From Hydractinia symbiolongicarpus (Eukaryota > Cnidaria > Hydrozoa > Anthoathecata > Hydractiniidae): 64,000 bases of DNA. The stretch covers positions 7,440,001 to 7,504,000 of the forward strand of contig NC_079885.1 of the NCBI RefSeq assembly GCF_029227915.1, written 5' to 3'. The notes under the pieces were generated by a model. That model had not been told where the DNA came from, did no database searches, and saw only the letters and a program-made list of their open reading frames with translations. Positions within the stretch are counted from its first letter, which is position 1. Every line of letters starts with the position of its first letter. Both the position numbers and the translations under genes were made by a program. This document shows, in pieces, positions 23,380-36,848 of the stretch.

Positions 23380-23830
23380 GATTATTTTCAAAATGTAGTT
23401 CTTTTATTGTTTACACACCACAAACTAAAATCTTCAACTAATATATCTTTCTGAGGTAATCGAAAGATGTCCCTTTCATGAAGCAAAAGCGATAACAGAA
23501 TCTTCTTTGCTAGTCTTATGTTGTATCGATCTTCTTTCGTGTCTGCAAATACTAATAATAACAACAAACTACTAAAAGATGCGTTTGTTATTCCTTTTAA
23601 TAGTGGTTACAATTTATTGACATTTACGAACACGCGTAAAGACATTACGCGTTTCCCTTTTCGTCGCAATACGGCCTTTCGAACAGGAAGTTTGTATAAT
23701 AAGAGCGGTAAAAGTAAATTTTGGAGTCATTTAAAGAAAAATGGCGTCTCGTGCTGTACGGAATTATACTTGACAAGAATTCCGTTCTGAAGTAGTATGG
23801 TTAGGTTTCGAAACGGTTGTTAGATTTTGT
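23380..23830. promoter_or_regulatory. Upstream block of LRR gene B, duplicated
   Basis: Contains the counterpart (about 23665-23820) of the block upstream of paralogue A. The similarity continues weakly into GTATGGTTAGGTTTCGAAAC, matching GATCTGGTTAAGTTTGAAAG near 16165. This marks the extent of the segmental duplication on the 5' side. Confidence 0.5.
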
Positions 23831-24235
23831 CGAAAATACACGAAACTACTGCAATATCCTTTAGTTGGATATTAGCAAAAAATACAATTTTACTTTTCCA
23901 ATATTTTATTTTACCTTGTTTTACTTACTTTGACCAGCAAGAACAAACAAATTTAAACTTTACATACATTAAAACATATTAAAGAAGAGCAATTACTTTT
24001 GTTTCAGAAAAAAGGTATTATTTTGGTGTTATTGAGTATTTTTGGCCCAGAGATCCAGTATATAGTATATATATCCAGTAGATCCAGTAGTTTGTTGCTT
24101 TAATGAGAAAGTGTTACTAAAGGTTTAAGGGACTTAGCTAATATTTAAATTGGTGGTTTGTATGAAGGTTTAGCGAAGGTTTAAGAACAATTTAGAAACT
24201 GCTTGAGTTGCAGGAAGTTCGAGTTTGTGAGTGTT

Positions 24236-24280
24236 CGATTCGTTGGCGGTATTTCGATTCGTTGGCGGTGTTTCGATACT
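24236..24280 (+). repeat. Two-copy 20-bp tandem repeat
   Basis: TTCGATTCGTTGGCGGT occurs twice in tandem, separated only by ATTT or GTTT. Short and of no obvious function. Confidence 0.7.
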
Positions 24281-24619
24281 TTGGGTATTCTGTTGTTTAA
24301 AATAAGAATTACGTTTTAGAGAATGAAGTTCAAAAGCGGCATAAAGTGTAATAACTTTTTAAATACTGGATGAAATTACCTGAAAATTTGTGACTTTTTC
24401 TAACTTTTAGTGGACTAAAAAAAAATTCCAAAAATTGTCCTGTCAATATCAATTTGTCCTTTTTGACAGGTGGTCATATCAACTTTTTTATTGTAGTGTT
24501 ATAAATAAATGCTTTCTAAACTAACCAGTTATATGAACATGGGATTATGTATGTGATAGTAACCAAAAGTCATCATACAATATTGACATGCATACTGTGT
24601 AATTTGCAGTCCGGAATAT

Positions 24620-24690
24620 TGGTAATTATAATAATAATTATAATATAATTATTATAATATTATAATATAATAATAATTGGTAATTTACAG
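24620..24690. repeat. AT-only palindromic microsatellite
   Basis: A run of about 65 bases made only of A and T (AATTATAATA units), self-complementary and probably a simple-sequence expansion. Confidence 0.7.
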
Positions 24691-25421
24691 ACCAAATTGT
24701 CTTTATTGAGTAGCTACTGACGTAAGTGCTAATAGATATACCAAGTTTTATTCCATTACAGCTACTAACACTAAGGTTCTCATATATAGATATTTCAAAA
24801 AAAATTCGTTGCGTTTATTCGAAGCATTACGATATTCTTGCATTGTTATTGAACAATTTAAATTTGATGCTCGTTTTGTGTAAAACTTTCAGCTAATTGG
24901 TCCGGATTAAAAGTTTTTAGAATAGAATTTACTAATTACCTGTGGTGAAGCGTGGTTACAAGTTCGTGGGCTGTCTTCCGAAAAACATAACTCAAATTTA
25001 TTACTCTTGTCCGCAGATTTTTTTGACGATTTTTCTTTAAAAAGTTTCAGGCGTAACTAATTATATATCACTGTGTTCCCTCTACGTTTCTTTTGTTACA
25101 ATTTAGTCTTTCTCTGTTGAAAAGACTTTCTCTTGTAATCGCACTGAATTGCGCAAAGCTTTTTTGAGATAAGGAGAGAAAATTTGAGATAAAAAAAGAA
25201 AGCAGTATGACAGTTTCTGGAGAATAAGAGGTTGTGAGCGAGATAAAAAAATATGTTTCAAACGTATTTTGGGGAGTACTTCACTAAAAATTCTTAAAAA
25301 ATGGAGATACAACTTCTAATATTTTTGGGACACAAAGCTTATAGCTATAAGCACAGGCGTGGAAAAAAAATGGTAAAATTGACAAAATTGGTAGTTTTTA
25401 GTTAAAAAAAATACGTTTTAA

Positions 25422-26147
25422 CCCTATTCGGCCCGAGGGGGGGGGCGGATTCCGCCCCCCAGACGGTTTTTTTTTAATAAATCCTGATTGCTTTCTTATA
25501 TGGCTATGATACTTACTGAGTTTCAACATTTATCTATTAGACACCTGCATGCTAAATGTATAGGTCCCATACCTTTCAGAGGCTTTGATATTGGCCATTA
25601 CTCGAAACTACCCCTAAAATCTCTATGAAATCCTTATAATGGGGAAAATATAATAACTCCTGTTAGGATTATCCTTAGAACTTGAAACTTGCAACACAAC
25701 TTTGTTTCATCAAGAAGAATCATTTTGAATAATTGTGACACGTGACTAATCCGATTTCCCGATTTTGTCGGATTTTACCCGAAAATCGGAAAAAAACAGA
25801 TTTTCGGGCAATTTTTGGCAATTTTTTATCCGATCCATGTAAAAACCGAAAGGTATGTTAAAAAAATTTTATTTATCTTTCAGAAACTTCAAACAGAATG
25901 TTAAAATTCGCTCTAGAACAAAAGTAATTATATTTTAAGCAGATAGTGGCATTTTTAACAATTTTCAAGCTTCTGATAACGTCACATAAAATGTGCTGAC
26001 GCAAGCAAAAATTTATTGCCGCCATTTTGTTCCTTTAATGACGTACTATAAGTGTGCCAAGTTTGATTCAATTTGAACAATCCTATGAAAAGTTATTGAT
26101 AGTCGTGATGGTCATAGTATGTTCGAAAAACCCCGGACCGAATAGGG
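25422..26147. mobile_element. piggyBac-like MITE with TTAA target duplication
   Basis: Flanked by TTAA at 25418-25421 and 26148-26151. Ends are CCCTATTCGGCCCG (left) and CGGACCGAATAGGG (right), an inverted repeat starting with CCC as in piggyBac elements. Length is 726 bases and there is no transposase frame, so it is non-autonomous. It contains a C-rich/G-rich pair of tracts just inside the left end. A diverged, shortened copy of the right half is at about 36751-36848. Confidence 0.88.
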
Positions 26148-26151
26148 TTAA

Positions 26152-28900
26152 CGGGGATTTAGTTTCTCAGATTTCTGTAAAGTCTGCTGGATCCACTTAA
26201 CTTTTTTTCCCTTTAAAGGTACATAGAATCTCTTTATATGTCGGTATCAGTTTACTTTGTGTATTAAATCAAGACAGTAAACAATCAATCGTTTACTTAA
26301 AATTCCGAAACTCAGTCAAGTAATTTGAATTATTTTTTAAAGTTGCATATTTCGGTGCGTCATAAAAGATCATTACGCAAGGAAAGTGCCCCCTGATTGT
26401 TTATAGAAGAAATATTTTCACACAGTTTGTTGGACAAGTTCCAGGCCACAATCATTGCATAACAACAAACATAAAAATTCAAAACGATGCAAAGTAGAGA
26501 AACAGTTAAAAAGTGAATTAAACAGTCACAGGATAAATAAATAATCCACGGTCCATTGTTTTTAACCGTTACGAATGATAAATGATACTTATTTAAAACT
26601 CTAGTAATAAGCTGCCTTTACATGATGTTTCATTTCAAGCGCGGGAGGGGATAATAATTTTATTTCGGTCTCTAGTCTTTATGCCCAATTTATATGGTTA
26701 CAAACGAAATAAAACTCATTTCAGTGATGATTATTTTCGTCCATAAAATATTCATGTACCCGTATCGAAACTATTTTCGCTTATAGAATGCAGCACAAAA
26801 ATGCAAAGAATTACATGGTGTAGGTAATAAAAACTACCCAAATATAGCATTGAAAATTGGCCACCAACCTCGCTGCCAAGGCATTTTGCCCTGGTGATAA
26901 AGTTGATAACGGTAATACTTTCGACTGTTCTGTGCCTAACATAACCATTGAGAATATGAAGCTTCAAATGTCGTTTACAAATACTAGAATTAAAAATGCC
27001 AAAAAAATAATTAAAAAAATACAGGCTCACTTGCTAAACTTGACATAACCTAAATCCAAAAGTATAAAAACTTTTAAAAAATATCGCGATAAAGAATTCT
27101 CTCCTTAAAAGATTCTTGAAGATTTATTTGGCAGATGTAAGTAAAACGATGAACGAGCATATCACTATGACTAAACTAACAAAATCAAGAAAGAAAAAAG
27201 AAAAGACTCTTTTTTTTCGATTTTCCCATACCTTTTGCGTATTATTATATGTTTTTTATGAAAGCTCGGCTGCCGTGGAAAATGCTGTGTGGTCGTTAAA
27301 ATGTAATAAACTGGCAGTTATAAAATAGACACGAGTGTATCTCAAACAACTAAACGATTGAAATATAGGACAGTTTGAATAAATTTCAAAATGAACAGAA
27401 AACACGAGGCACAATGGATTGTACATTACCAGAAGTGATAAAAAGTCAATTATTCGTTGAAAGCTGCCAATATGAACATCAGCACGCTTAAACTTTAAAA
27501 ATAAATGATTTTTTATAAGTTTATTCATTTTTTTTTTGTCTTAAGTAAATTTCAGCACTGGTTTTTCTCATTTCTTTGCCAAATTCCGCAATGTTTCTAT
27601 TAGCGTTATTTCTTATCAAAATAAACGCAAATAAACAATATGTCACCCTTGCCAACTATATTTTTATACTTGGCACAAATTTTGATATGCGTGTGGTACT
27701 ACTGGCCTTCTCTGTTTACTGTAGAAATTTGCGGTTTTTAAATTTAACGATATATGTCTTGCTACACTAAGCGAACGAAATAAGGAGAGATACCATCGCG
27801 AGGTAGCTACTCACAGGGAATTTGTCGATCGAATTTGTCGGGAGGAAGTAACAAAATTTTCGTGAAGTGACGAAAATTTTATCAGGCGAAATTTTTCCTC
27901 ACGAATAATTTTACCTGACTAATTTATTTTTGACAAATGACTGTTTTCGTTATTTGAGTTATTTGTGAGGAAAGTATTCATTGACTAAAATATACGAATT
28001 TTAAAATTAAAAAGAATATAATAATGAAAAAGTGAAGAAAGTTACCTTCGGTTAATATTTTCCTGATAAAGTATGTTTTGGGCGATACCATTATTACGTC
28101 ATTTTAAATGGTTATTGCATTAACACAAAAATGACACATTATCTTCACAACCACAGCATACTGATCCATTTGTTTGTTTACATCCGCCCTTATGTAAAAA
28201 TCAACAACGAAAGCAATTGCACTTGCATCACCACCGCAAACTTTATTTGAACTTTGTAACATTCGTTTCGAATTTCAAATTAGCCATTGAGGGAAGAAAT
28301 GTTTGCGAAATTTCCATTAAACAAAGCGCTGTTTTGACCTTATTTTTGTGGTTTATTTTTGTGATCTGCTCAAAATTCAAAGAGTCCAAAATTCTTTTGG
28401 GGTTTCAAGCATCATACGTACTTTTTTTTCTTCAAGGACCCACTATTTTTATTTTCATTCTGTAGATTGTACACACCTTTTTTCTGATTGATCTTAACTT
28501 TGGTGATTCTTATGAACCCAAGAATCATGCATAAATTTTTTTCCTAGGATTTTAAACATTCTTATCGAATTATGTTAGGTAAAAATACCTCCCGGTTAAT
28601 GATTCGTTATTTATTTACATGTTTACATTGTTTACAGAAAATAACTTTCACGGAATTTCTCCATTGTTGACTTGTGAAACTATAAAACATGAAATTTCAT
28701 TTTTCACCTTACAATGAAATTTTCAAGTTTTTTCTGATTAAGGATAAGGTTTGTCAAGACAAGCATTGTGTGGACAATCATGCCTGTTGTCAACCTTGTC
28801 GTGTTAGTAATTAAATGCATTTGGCACATTTTAGAGTATCAAATAACTTAACTAAATACAACCTAGAATAGAAAATTAAAATGTGACAAAAGCAAGCATG
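26152..28900. other. Intergenic DNA
   Basis: AT-rich with no recognised gene. An 11-bp perfect inverted repeat with a 6-base loop (AAAATTTTCGT / ACGAAAATTTT) lies at about 27854-27881. Confidence 0.4.
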
Positions 28901-28954
28901 AGAACATTCATTCCGAAGAGCTCTTACATTTGAGCACTTCAATATCATTAACAA

Positions 28955-29235
28955 AGGACTTAAATCCAACTTACACCACAACAATGAGAAAGTAAAATTA
29001 GTATCTTGCATTAACATAAAGAGAGAAAATACAATGCAATTTTTGGGAGTATAATTAGATAAAACGTTGTCCTGGAAGCCTCATATTCATGTAATAGAGC
29101 ATAAAATAGCAAAAAATATCGGATTGCTTTTTGAAGCTTAAGCATATCTAAACCTCCATTTTTTGAAATTTATATTTTTCTTTCACACATAGCTACTTAA
29201 CGTATTGTAATATTACATGGGCAAAATTGTAAAAA
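28955..29235 (+). mobile_element. LINE reverse-transcriptase remnant (C-terminal part)
   Basis: Translation reads NIKRENTMQFLGV, then a stop, then LDKTLSWKPHIHVIEHKIAK and NIGLLFEA. This corresponds to the FLGV-x-LD-x-x-L-x-W-x-x-HI motif that follows the catalytic core of non-LTR reverse transcriptases. After a frameshift, YFSFTHSYLTYCNITWA continues the match. Several stops and shifts make it a dead fragment. It may belong to the same LINE type as the 46-47 kb fragment. Confidence 0.7.
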
Positions 29236-30294
29236 TCATACAGTAAACAAAAACATGCATGTAGAATATTTATATAACATTTTATTTATTAACATTTTAT
29301 ACTCAATAACTGGGGCCTTGGTGATAAGGCTCAAAGCCTCCTACTTGCTCCTGCTTTTTTTGTGAAAAATTAACGCATATGTACCTTTTTTTATAGGCGA
29401 AATACATAATCCTTCTTTCTTTATTCTCAAATCACAATTATGTGCAATGTAGAACGTTTGACAACTTCGTCTCATATATATGGCTTTGTGACAATTCTTA
29501 ATCAGGATGATTGTCATAGTCTGCTTCTATTTTTGTTTTTTTCATTCTTTGGTAAAAACACATTCACCATGTTCTTATTAATTTAACGAACGATTTGGTC
29601 TGACTCACTGTGCTTAATTTTAATTATTCGCCCTTAATACACAATTTAAGAATTTGCAAGTGATGCATCTGGAGATGCAGCTAATTCTTTTTTTCATCAG
29701 AACCTCGACATATTTCTAACTCGTTTCCAGGGCTTCTTTTTGTTTCTGATGTTATATGAAACAGAAGCTCTAAGGTCGAGACTGGCCATTATTCCGCTAT
29801 TCTTGTCCAAAACGCATGCATTGAAATATTAGTTATATATGTGTGATTTAAAACAAACTGCATTTTCTTGTTTTAATTTAACTTAAATGTGTAAAAACTC
29901 TTATTCCTAATAAAATGAGCACCGTATTTAAGAAAAACTCAAGTAAATGGAATCATTTATACATATTTTGCTTCGACTTGAATTTGCTTCAGTAAGGTCA
30001 AAGGAAGCCAATAAGTAATGGAAGTTCTAAAAATAGAATTTTTGCAGGGCATAGAGTGGACATAAGCTAGAGGTTTTTTGAAGTAGTTGGGCGTAGATTG
30101 ATGTTAGTAACGAAGGGCGTTAACTAGTGTAATGTCTAACATAGAAATATACGATGGACAATTTAAGCATAAGAAAATATTACCACATTCAAAATGGTGC
30201 TATTCTTACAGTGCAAAATTTGTCTTGATAACTTTTTTTGGTACCTTGTATAGCTATGCAAGAAACTAAGTCAAAATATCATTGTTATTTGAAA

Positions 30295-30590
30295 TTGTAT
30301 ACCCAGGATATCCTCTTCAGTTCCTCTTGGTACTGCTACCAACGAGGATCCAGCGAGAGGGGTGGGTCCTGGTGCATTTAAAGCTCCCATCTGAGCCACA
30401 AAAGTCGTGCAAGCACAGCAATCGCTCAACTAGACAACCGGCTAATATAAAAAACCTAATTCTCATGCTGAACGCTAACCGGGAAAGGATAGATTCACAC
30501 TTTCATAGTCTCTGGCATGACTCGACCGGGCTTTGAAGCCAAGACTTCCCACACGGAAAGCGAACGCTCTACAACGAGGGTACCAGTCGT
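30295..30590 (-). mobile_element. tRNA-derived SINE, inverted copy
   Basis: On the - strand the element begins GGTACCCTCGTTGTAGAGCG, an A-box-like head, followed by a B-box-like GGCTTCAAAGCC. Its body shares AGCGTTCAGCATGAGAATTAG and GCCGGTTGTC with the SINE in CAS intron 1. The 3' end is placed near 30295 by loss of recognisable structure. Confidence 0.6.
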
Positions 30591-30707
30591 TGTCCAACAT
30601 CTATATTCACCATTTCAATATGCATTTGTCAAATACAAGACTGAAATAAACTATGAATCCATATGTTACAAGTACAACGCTTTTTTTTTCAAATGAGGGG
30701 CCGATTA

Positions 30708-30845
30708 AAAACCATCTATATTGTAATAGCCGTATACGTCGCCTATCACGCAAAATGGTAACCGCTGTAGCGAGACACACGAAATACGTTAAATAAAGGA
30801 CAAGCAAACCCGTGGATTTATCCACCGGGCCATCAACTAGTCTAA
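30708..30845 (+). repeat. Dispersed repeat, copy B
   Basis: Homologous to the inverted copy at about 8340-8475: both contain CATCTATATT, GCAAAATGGTAACCGC and CACACGAAAT in order. This copy ends with a self-complementary CCCGTGGATTTATCCACCGGG-like stem. It lies directly next to a SINE. Confidence 0.75.
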
Positions 30846-30849
30846 TTAG

Positions 30850-33047
30850 GACTGGGTTAGCTGGTTGTTTAAAAATGTTCTTGTAACAGCATCTACGCAT
30901 TTTTTTTTCAATATATTCTTGTATGTAGCATGTTATGATACTTTGAAACATTGCTTGCATATATAAAAATGCTCCCTAACAGCTGAAAATCTATAAGATT
31001 CTTAGGGTAAAGTAAATGAACTTGTATTAACTTTAAGTCCAGATATTTGTTTCAAACAAAGTTTTGGATTCGTGCTTGTTTTACAAACCAAATGCAAACC
31101 TATGCAGCGAAATGAAGTAGTGTGCAAATATGTTTATAGCTCCCGCCATTGACGAAGATAACAATATTATTTCGACTGAAGACGTATAAACTGACGAAAC
31201 TGCTCTGAAAAAATGAAGAAATTAGTTAAAAATAAGTAATTTCAACTTGTATTCTTTAAATCTTCAATATAGACCTTAAAAATTATCAATTAGTTAATTA
31301 AACCTGCTAAGCGTATTTGATATAACGCAACTGTTAATTTAGATTTATTTCCCCAAGGATTGATGTGGCCTAGATAGATTTGTTGCAAAAACTCAGATAT
31401 AAGCACTTTAATTAAACCACACCCTATAGCTAAATAACTCTTCACGTTCCAAACAATACTTGCTCAATTCTTCTTGTAAATGCGCCAATAATAACACTTC
31501 CTTACCAATGTTTACAGTAAGTAACCTACTACCGAAACTACCTCCAATATCTTCACTTCTACACTGCCAACTCATCAATTTAAAAATAGTAGCACTATCA
31601 GTAAAAAATGTGTTTTATATAATGAAGCAGAAAAAAACTTGCATTTGTTTCCGTTAGATTTTTTTGACTAAGCCGTTCTTTTTTACTAATTTATGTCCAA
31701 GGTTGTAGTTGAAGCAGTTGTTTCAACTAGTTGAAACGTGTAAGCGCAAAGTTTAAAGCAAATCTCTCGGGTTGGAATCTGCGGGTAATAGGGACAAGTG
31801 AAGTTTCGGACCGACGAAATATATCCGAACATACGCAGTATTTGTGTGGGTTTGTATTTGCTAGACATTTTATTGTTGTTATTTTTGTTCCAGGTTATTT
31901 TGTTTACTTTTCTTTCCCTTGAATTACATTACGTCATTTTTCCAGAAAGTTGAGAGTTTGGTTGCATTTCAACTTTAAGAGCAATCCAGTGTCGTATTAA
32001 GTGGACAAAGGGCGGGCATAGACACTTTCGCCCTCCCAATATATTTTTAAAGATGTTTTTTTTTTTAAAAAAAGGACTAAAATAACAATGTCGTTTCCTT
32101 TCGCTATTAAAACCAATCCAATGCATTGATTTTACCGAATTTCTGTGTTTTCCTTTTAATTTTTAACTCCTAGTTCAATGACATGATAATTTTTCGCTTA
32201 AACTACTCATCTCATCTATTACCATGGCAACTGTGTTGCTAAACGTAGTCCAAGAAAATCCTTTTTGAGCGGCTTATCTTAAAATAAAATATTAAAAGAG
32301 ATAACATCATAGTCACCATTTAGCAAGCAAAATGTGCAAACCAACCCAATATATAATGGTTAGTGGCGAAAACACGTGTTAAGAATATTGATGACGTCAT
32401 AGCAAAAATGTTAGTTAATTTTTTATATGATGCTACATTTATACCAAGCTTCACAGATGCAGCTTAAAGCGTTCTGAAAAAATTCTTCTTCCCTCTTTCT
32501 CTTTTCCGACCCCCTCCGTCCCAATACCAACCAGGATATATTTATAACCAGAAAGCTTAGTATAAAAAAGGTTTAAGATCTTAGGATTAGAGGTATAACA
32601 TTGATAGGATGTTATTAATAGCAATATTGTAAATATTGAAATGCTTATCCTGTATAAGTTTGTTTAAAATAAATAAATAAAATAAAAATAAAAAATGCAG
32701 AAATGTGATTTTTGTGAGCAACTACACAAAAATGCTAAATTTTAAAAGTCCAAACTAAGTAATATGTTGTAAGTAATTCTATCAAGCATAAACAAATGTT
32801 GATGATCGGGAAGTTTGTCATATTTTTTCTTAAAATATGAACCTGTAAAAGAATTCACTTAAAAAGCTTTTTTACAATTGATTTAATGCTGATTTGTTGT
32901 CATTTTCATTAAAAAGACACAAACAATGAATTAAAACTTTAGAACGATATGGAAAATTATAATAATATATGATAATAATAATCTATGCCAGATATAGCTA
33001 TCGAAACGTAGCCTAGAATAAACTCGCTTGTTCATGAGATAATAATA
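30850..33047. other. Intergenic DNA
   Basis: No gene recognised. An A-rich run of AAATAAATAAAATAAAA at about 32665-32695 could be the tail of a retroelement, but nothing upstream of it was identified. Confidence 0.35.
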
Positions 33048-33543
33048 AGTTGACTCCCTCTATTTCGAATCTGTATATTTCGAAGAATTTTCCATATTTC
33101 AAGCGAGTGCTCCGTCACCGTCAATTTTCCTTAAGAATCTTTTATAAAAAACTTTCTACAATTCGAATCTCTCTAATTTGAAACTTTCTCTAATTCGAAC
33201 AGTTTTTCAGTCACTTCAGAACGAATCTTTCCCTAATTCAAATTTTAGAGTGTCGTTTAATGTCGACCTGAGAAAAGCATCAGGTGATGCAACTCGTATT
33301 GTTGAAAGAGATCGTCTCTAAAATGTAAAGTAATCAAATATTCAACAGTTTTTCAAATACAGTTTCTTTTTTTCTGTAAACTATGAAATTAAAGATTGAA
33401 TGAAGCCTGAATTACGTTTTCCTGATTTTAAAATAAAAAAAAAGATTTTAAAATTTAAAAAGGAAACTTTCTATAACTCGAATATCTCTATAATTCGAAC
33501 AAAAAATTTTCCCGTGGCAATTCGAATTAGGGAGAGTCAACTG
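33048..33543. mobile_element. pogo/Tigger-like MITE
   Basis: Ends AGTTGACTCCCTCTATTTCG (left) and GAATTAGGGAGAGTCAACTG (right) form an inverted repeat flanked by TA. CAGTTGACTC-type ends and TA targets are typical of pogo/Tigger elements. Inside, short copies of a TCTCTAATTCGAA motif are repeated in both halves. About 496 bases with no transposase. Confidence 0.8.
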
Positions 33544-33555
33544 TATCTAATTTAT

Positions 33556-33597
33556 TCAAATAATAATAATAATAATAATAATAATATAATAATAATG
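33556..33597 (+). repeat. AAT microsatellite
   Basis: About a dozen AAT units, followed by one interruption. Lies immediately beside the pogo-like MITE. Confidence 0.85.
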
Positions 33598-33724
33598 TTG
33601 ATTTCCCGTGACATTGCCCGCACTTCAATTATTAATAAGAAAGCCACTAAATTCTCAGCAGCTTTTAAACATGATATTAGAAATTTAAATTAGCATACAA
33701 TAAAATTCCAATAAAATCGCTATA

Positions 33725-33830
33725 CTTTATCACGTGATTTGTTTTAGCCAATTGAAAATGTACACAAAGTTTTCATAAAATACAGAACATTTTTAGTCGT
33801 ATTTAAAAGAAATTGTAGAAAATATAATCG
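33725..33830 (+). repeat. Dispersed repeat pair, first copy
   Basis: Shares TTTATCAC-x-x-GATTTGTT and AAAATGTACACAAA with the stretch starting at about 37085, in the same order and spacing. Class unknown. Confidence 0.45.
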
Positions 33831-36750
33831 ACTTTGACGGTCACACCCGCACACACAGTTTTCGTATTAATATAAGGGATTTCATTGTCAAAGATGCTGA
33901 CGAAAACATATTAATAGTTCCCTAAATTGACTTGACTTGATAACTCAACAAGACTCCCCTCACAACGATCACCAGTTGTTAAACACACTGAGTATATTAA
34001 ACATTGTGCAAAAAAGTAAGTGGTCACTGACGTTAATAGAATAACTGTTTAAAGATAATGTTTCCATTCATTCCTTAAAGTTAAGTTTGAGTGAATTCCT
34101 GGTAGAATATCTCGAATTTTTACAACAAACATCGAAGGATTACTCAAGCACACAAGACAAGTTGCTTAATGTAAAAAAAAATTCATATCAAATTAAAAGC
34201 CAATACAAGCTGAAACAAAGCAGTTAATGTGTTATAATTTAACACCAGTTTCAGTAACCCAAAAGTGGTTTTTACGACATTTTTCGACCTAATCAACATC
34301 GATTGATGCAAATATAGGATTACCTATCTAGAAATTGCTCTAATTACTTAACTTAGTGTCTGTGTGTACATGTTTGTGACGCTAAACCTATTTTGACAAA
34401 TATTTCATAGTAAAACATCCTGTCAGAAAGTATCGTTCATAAGACAAACATTATGCGAAGATTTACTCAGATGTTTAACGATTTGCACAAGTTTTTTTTG
34501 ACACACTTATTGGATCACTTAGGGAGCAATCATTTTGATAAAACCAAAATATTGATATTTTTATAAAATAATGAGTACCAAAAGAAGAAAGTGAATTAAG
34601 ACATACTTTCATAGTTAAATAATAGGAGTTATCTTCTTCGGCATACGGCCGAAAAAGATAACTTTTTTAGGAAATTCGGGTAAAAGTCCTTAAAAACAAC
34701 AGAGCTGTGAGAGATTTATTTCCATTGGGAAACTTCCAAGGTAAAACAGAATTAAGATTTTGTGCGCATTCATCGAAGATTTCCATTACATTTCTTTTTT
34801 TCTAAAGAAGTTATAATAGCCTTTTTGGCAAAGTGGGCAAAGATAAATGAATAAATAAAAAATAAAAAAAACGTCTGAAAAATTTGAAACAGATGATGAC
34901 ATAAAATTATGACGGCAGCATTGATTCTTAGTATCAAATTGATGTTTTGGTTCGTTGCTCCTAATGCTGTGAATTACAATACAGATGTAAAAATTACCCC
35001 TTTTCCGTTTAACGTAACCAAAACACCCTTTTTTACAACAGGGTTATTTTGTGTAAGAATTTACACATGCACTAAAACACAATCTTTTCTTACTTTCTCT
35101 CAAGTTTTAGTACCTTTCCTTCATACACAAATACAGATTAATAATCTCAAAAAAAGTTAACGTCGATAATAATAATTGAGACGCAATGCTGAGTGTTTTG
35201 TATGAAGTTTACTCAAAAGTTTTTGAAGATAACAGCTGTGGTATATGTTTGTTTGTTTTTTCTCTCTTTTTGTAAACATCCACTCATCAAAAATCCTCTT
35301 TTTTTAAACATATAGCAACATTTTCATTCGTCAGAAAATGTATCTAAAAGTTTCACGAACCTATCAGCACCAGCCTATTCTGATAATTTGTTTTACATAT
35401 ATGACTCTAATATGCCAAATAAACGGAAAGACTGGTGTAAAAAGAGGGAGGGGAGGTTTTAATGTAGTATCATTGCCTTAACCAAATTGTATTAATTCAC
35501 AAAAAATTGGACCAATCTTTGATTTTTTACAATTTAATGAAATGACTTTGCTGGGGTGTGTCCTAGTAGTAGTGGAAGGGAATTGAAGTACCGTAAAATA
35601 AAAATACAAAAAAGTTCTTTTGTGACCAAAGAGTGATCAGCAAAACGCATATCCATCTCTCAATAATTCATGTGACATGTATGATTTTAAGTACCTTCAT
35701 TCCAGCAAAGCATGTATCTACAAGTTTCCTGAAAGAAGTAATAATCATGATCTAAGACAAGAATTACAGACTCTAGTATTAAAATTTAAGTAAAACTATA
35801 AATTTGGCAATCTTCTCATGACGTGGATTTAAGTTAATCCAAGCTTGGAAGTCAGTGAAAAAAATATGTTTGACCTCATACATAACGACCACCTACAACG
35901 TTTTAAAACCTCACATTCTCTTGTGAGGTGCGCGTATTGTTTACGAATTAAATAACTTAGGTGGCTTTTGCAATGCCGCTTAAACATCAATGATTTTACA
36001 CAAGAAATACTAGAGCCCATTCTCTTTTGCAAAGAGGTATATATAGAGACGTCAATGGCAGTTTTTTCATATACCTGTGCATGAAAAAACTCAAAGTTTC
36101 AGAGACTGTACAGGAAGATGGAATGCTTTTACCTAATCGTTTTATTTCTGACGTGCACAAAGGCGTGGGTAAAGGAGATGGAAAGTAAGTGTTTTGTTGT
36201 TGCATTTTTTCTTTCACTGTTTAATCTAATAACAGATGATCAAGACGGAAACAAAAAATTTAAAAATTAATCTACGTAAATTGTAGTAAATCGCTTTTAA
36301 ATTTACAGAATGTGAAATAATAGACATAAAAGAATACAAAAAACACGGGTTTTTTTTTCTATTATAATCCTTTTGATTTCTACAAATTTAGAGGTTTTAG
36401 AAAAAATGTGAAATAAAACAGATTTTATTAGGTCCAATTTTTAATCCAAAAATGTTCATTTTGATATTCATGAAAAAGTATTTGATTGATTTCTAAAAAA
36501 AATATCAAATCAAATGTTTTTAAAACTCGTTACAAGCAAAATTCCGTAAAAAAATATAATTTCATAAAAAGCTCTCATTATCAATACTATACAGAGTCTT
36601 CACACAATATAGCTGTAAAAATATTTAGGTGGTACTTAACTAAACCCATTGAAGTGTCCACTCATTTCTGTTCAATCCCAAAGTGGATTGCGTGCCTCTA
36701 ACTACTTTCGGTACCATTTTCCGTGATAGACAGACAAACGTATATGGGTT
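33831..36750. other. Intergenic DNA
   Basis: No gene is supported. An ATG at 34909 opens a frame (MTAALILSIKLMFWFV) that looks like a signal peptide and runs to possible donors, but no downstream exon with matching phase was found. Confidence 0.35.
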
Positions 36751-36848
36751 TCATCGCTGCTATTTTTTGCTTCTTTCATAACGTACTATATATCCCCCCT
36801 CTATTGGTCATAATATCTTCGAAAATCTACGAACCGAATAAGGATAAA
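36751..36848. mobile_element. Diverged right-end fragment of the piggyBac-like MITE
   Basis: TAACGTACTATA, then GGTCATAATATCTTCGAAAA and ACGAACCGAATAAGG match the right half of the element at 25422-26147 (GACGTACTATA, GGTCATAGTATGTTCGAAAA, GGACCGAATAGGG) with an internal deletion. The TTAA flank is not preserved. Confidence 0.55.

Noticed and set aside
34909-35157. Signal-peptide-like frame as first exon of the astacin gene
   Set aside because: The available donors give the wrong phase for the exon at 43317, and the intron would be over 8 kb.
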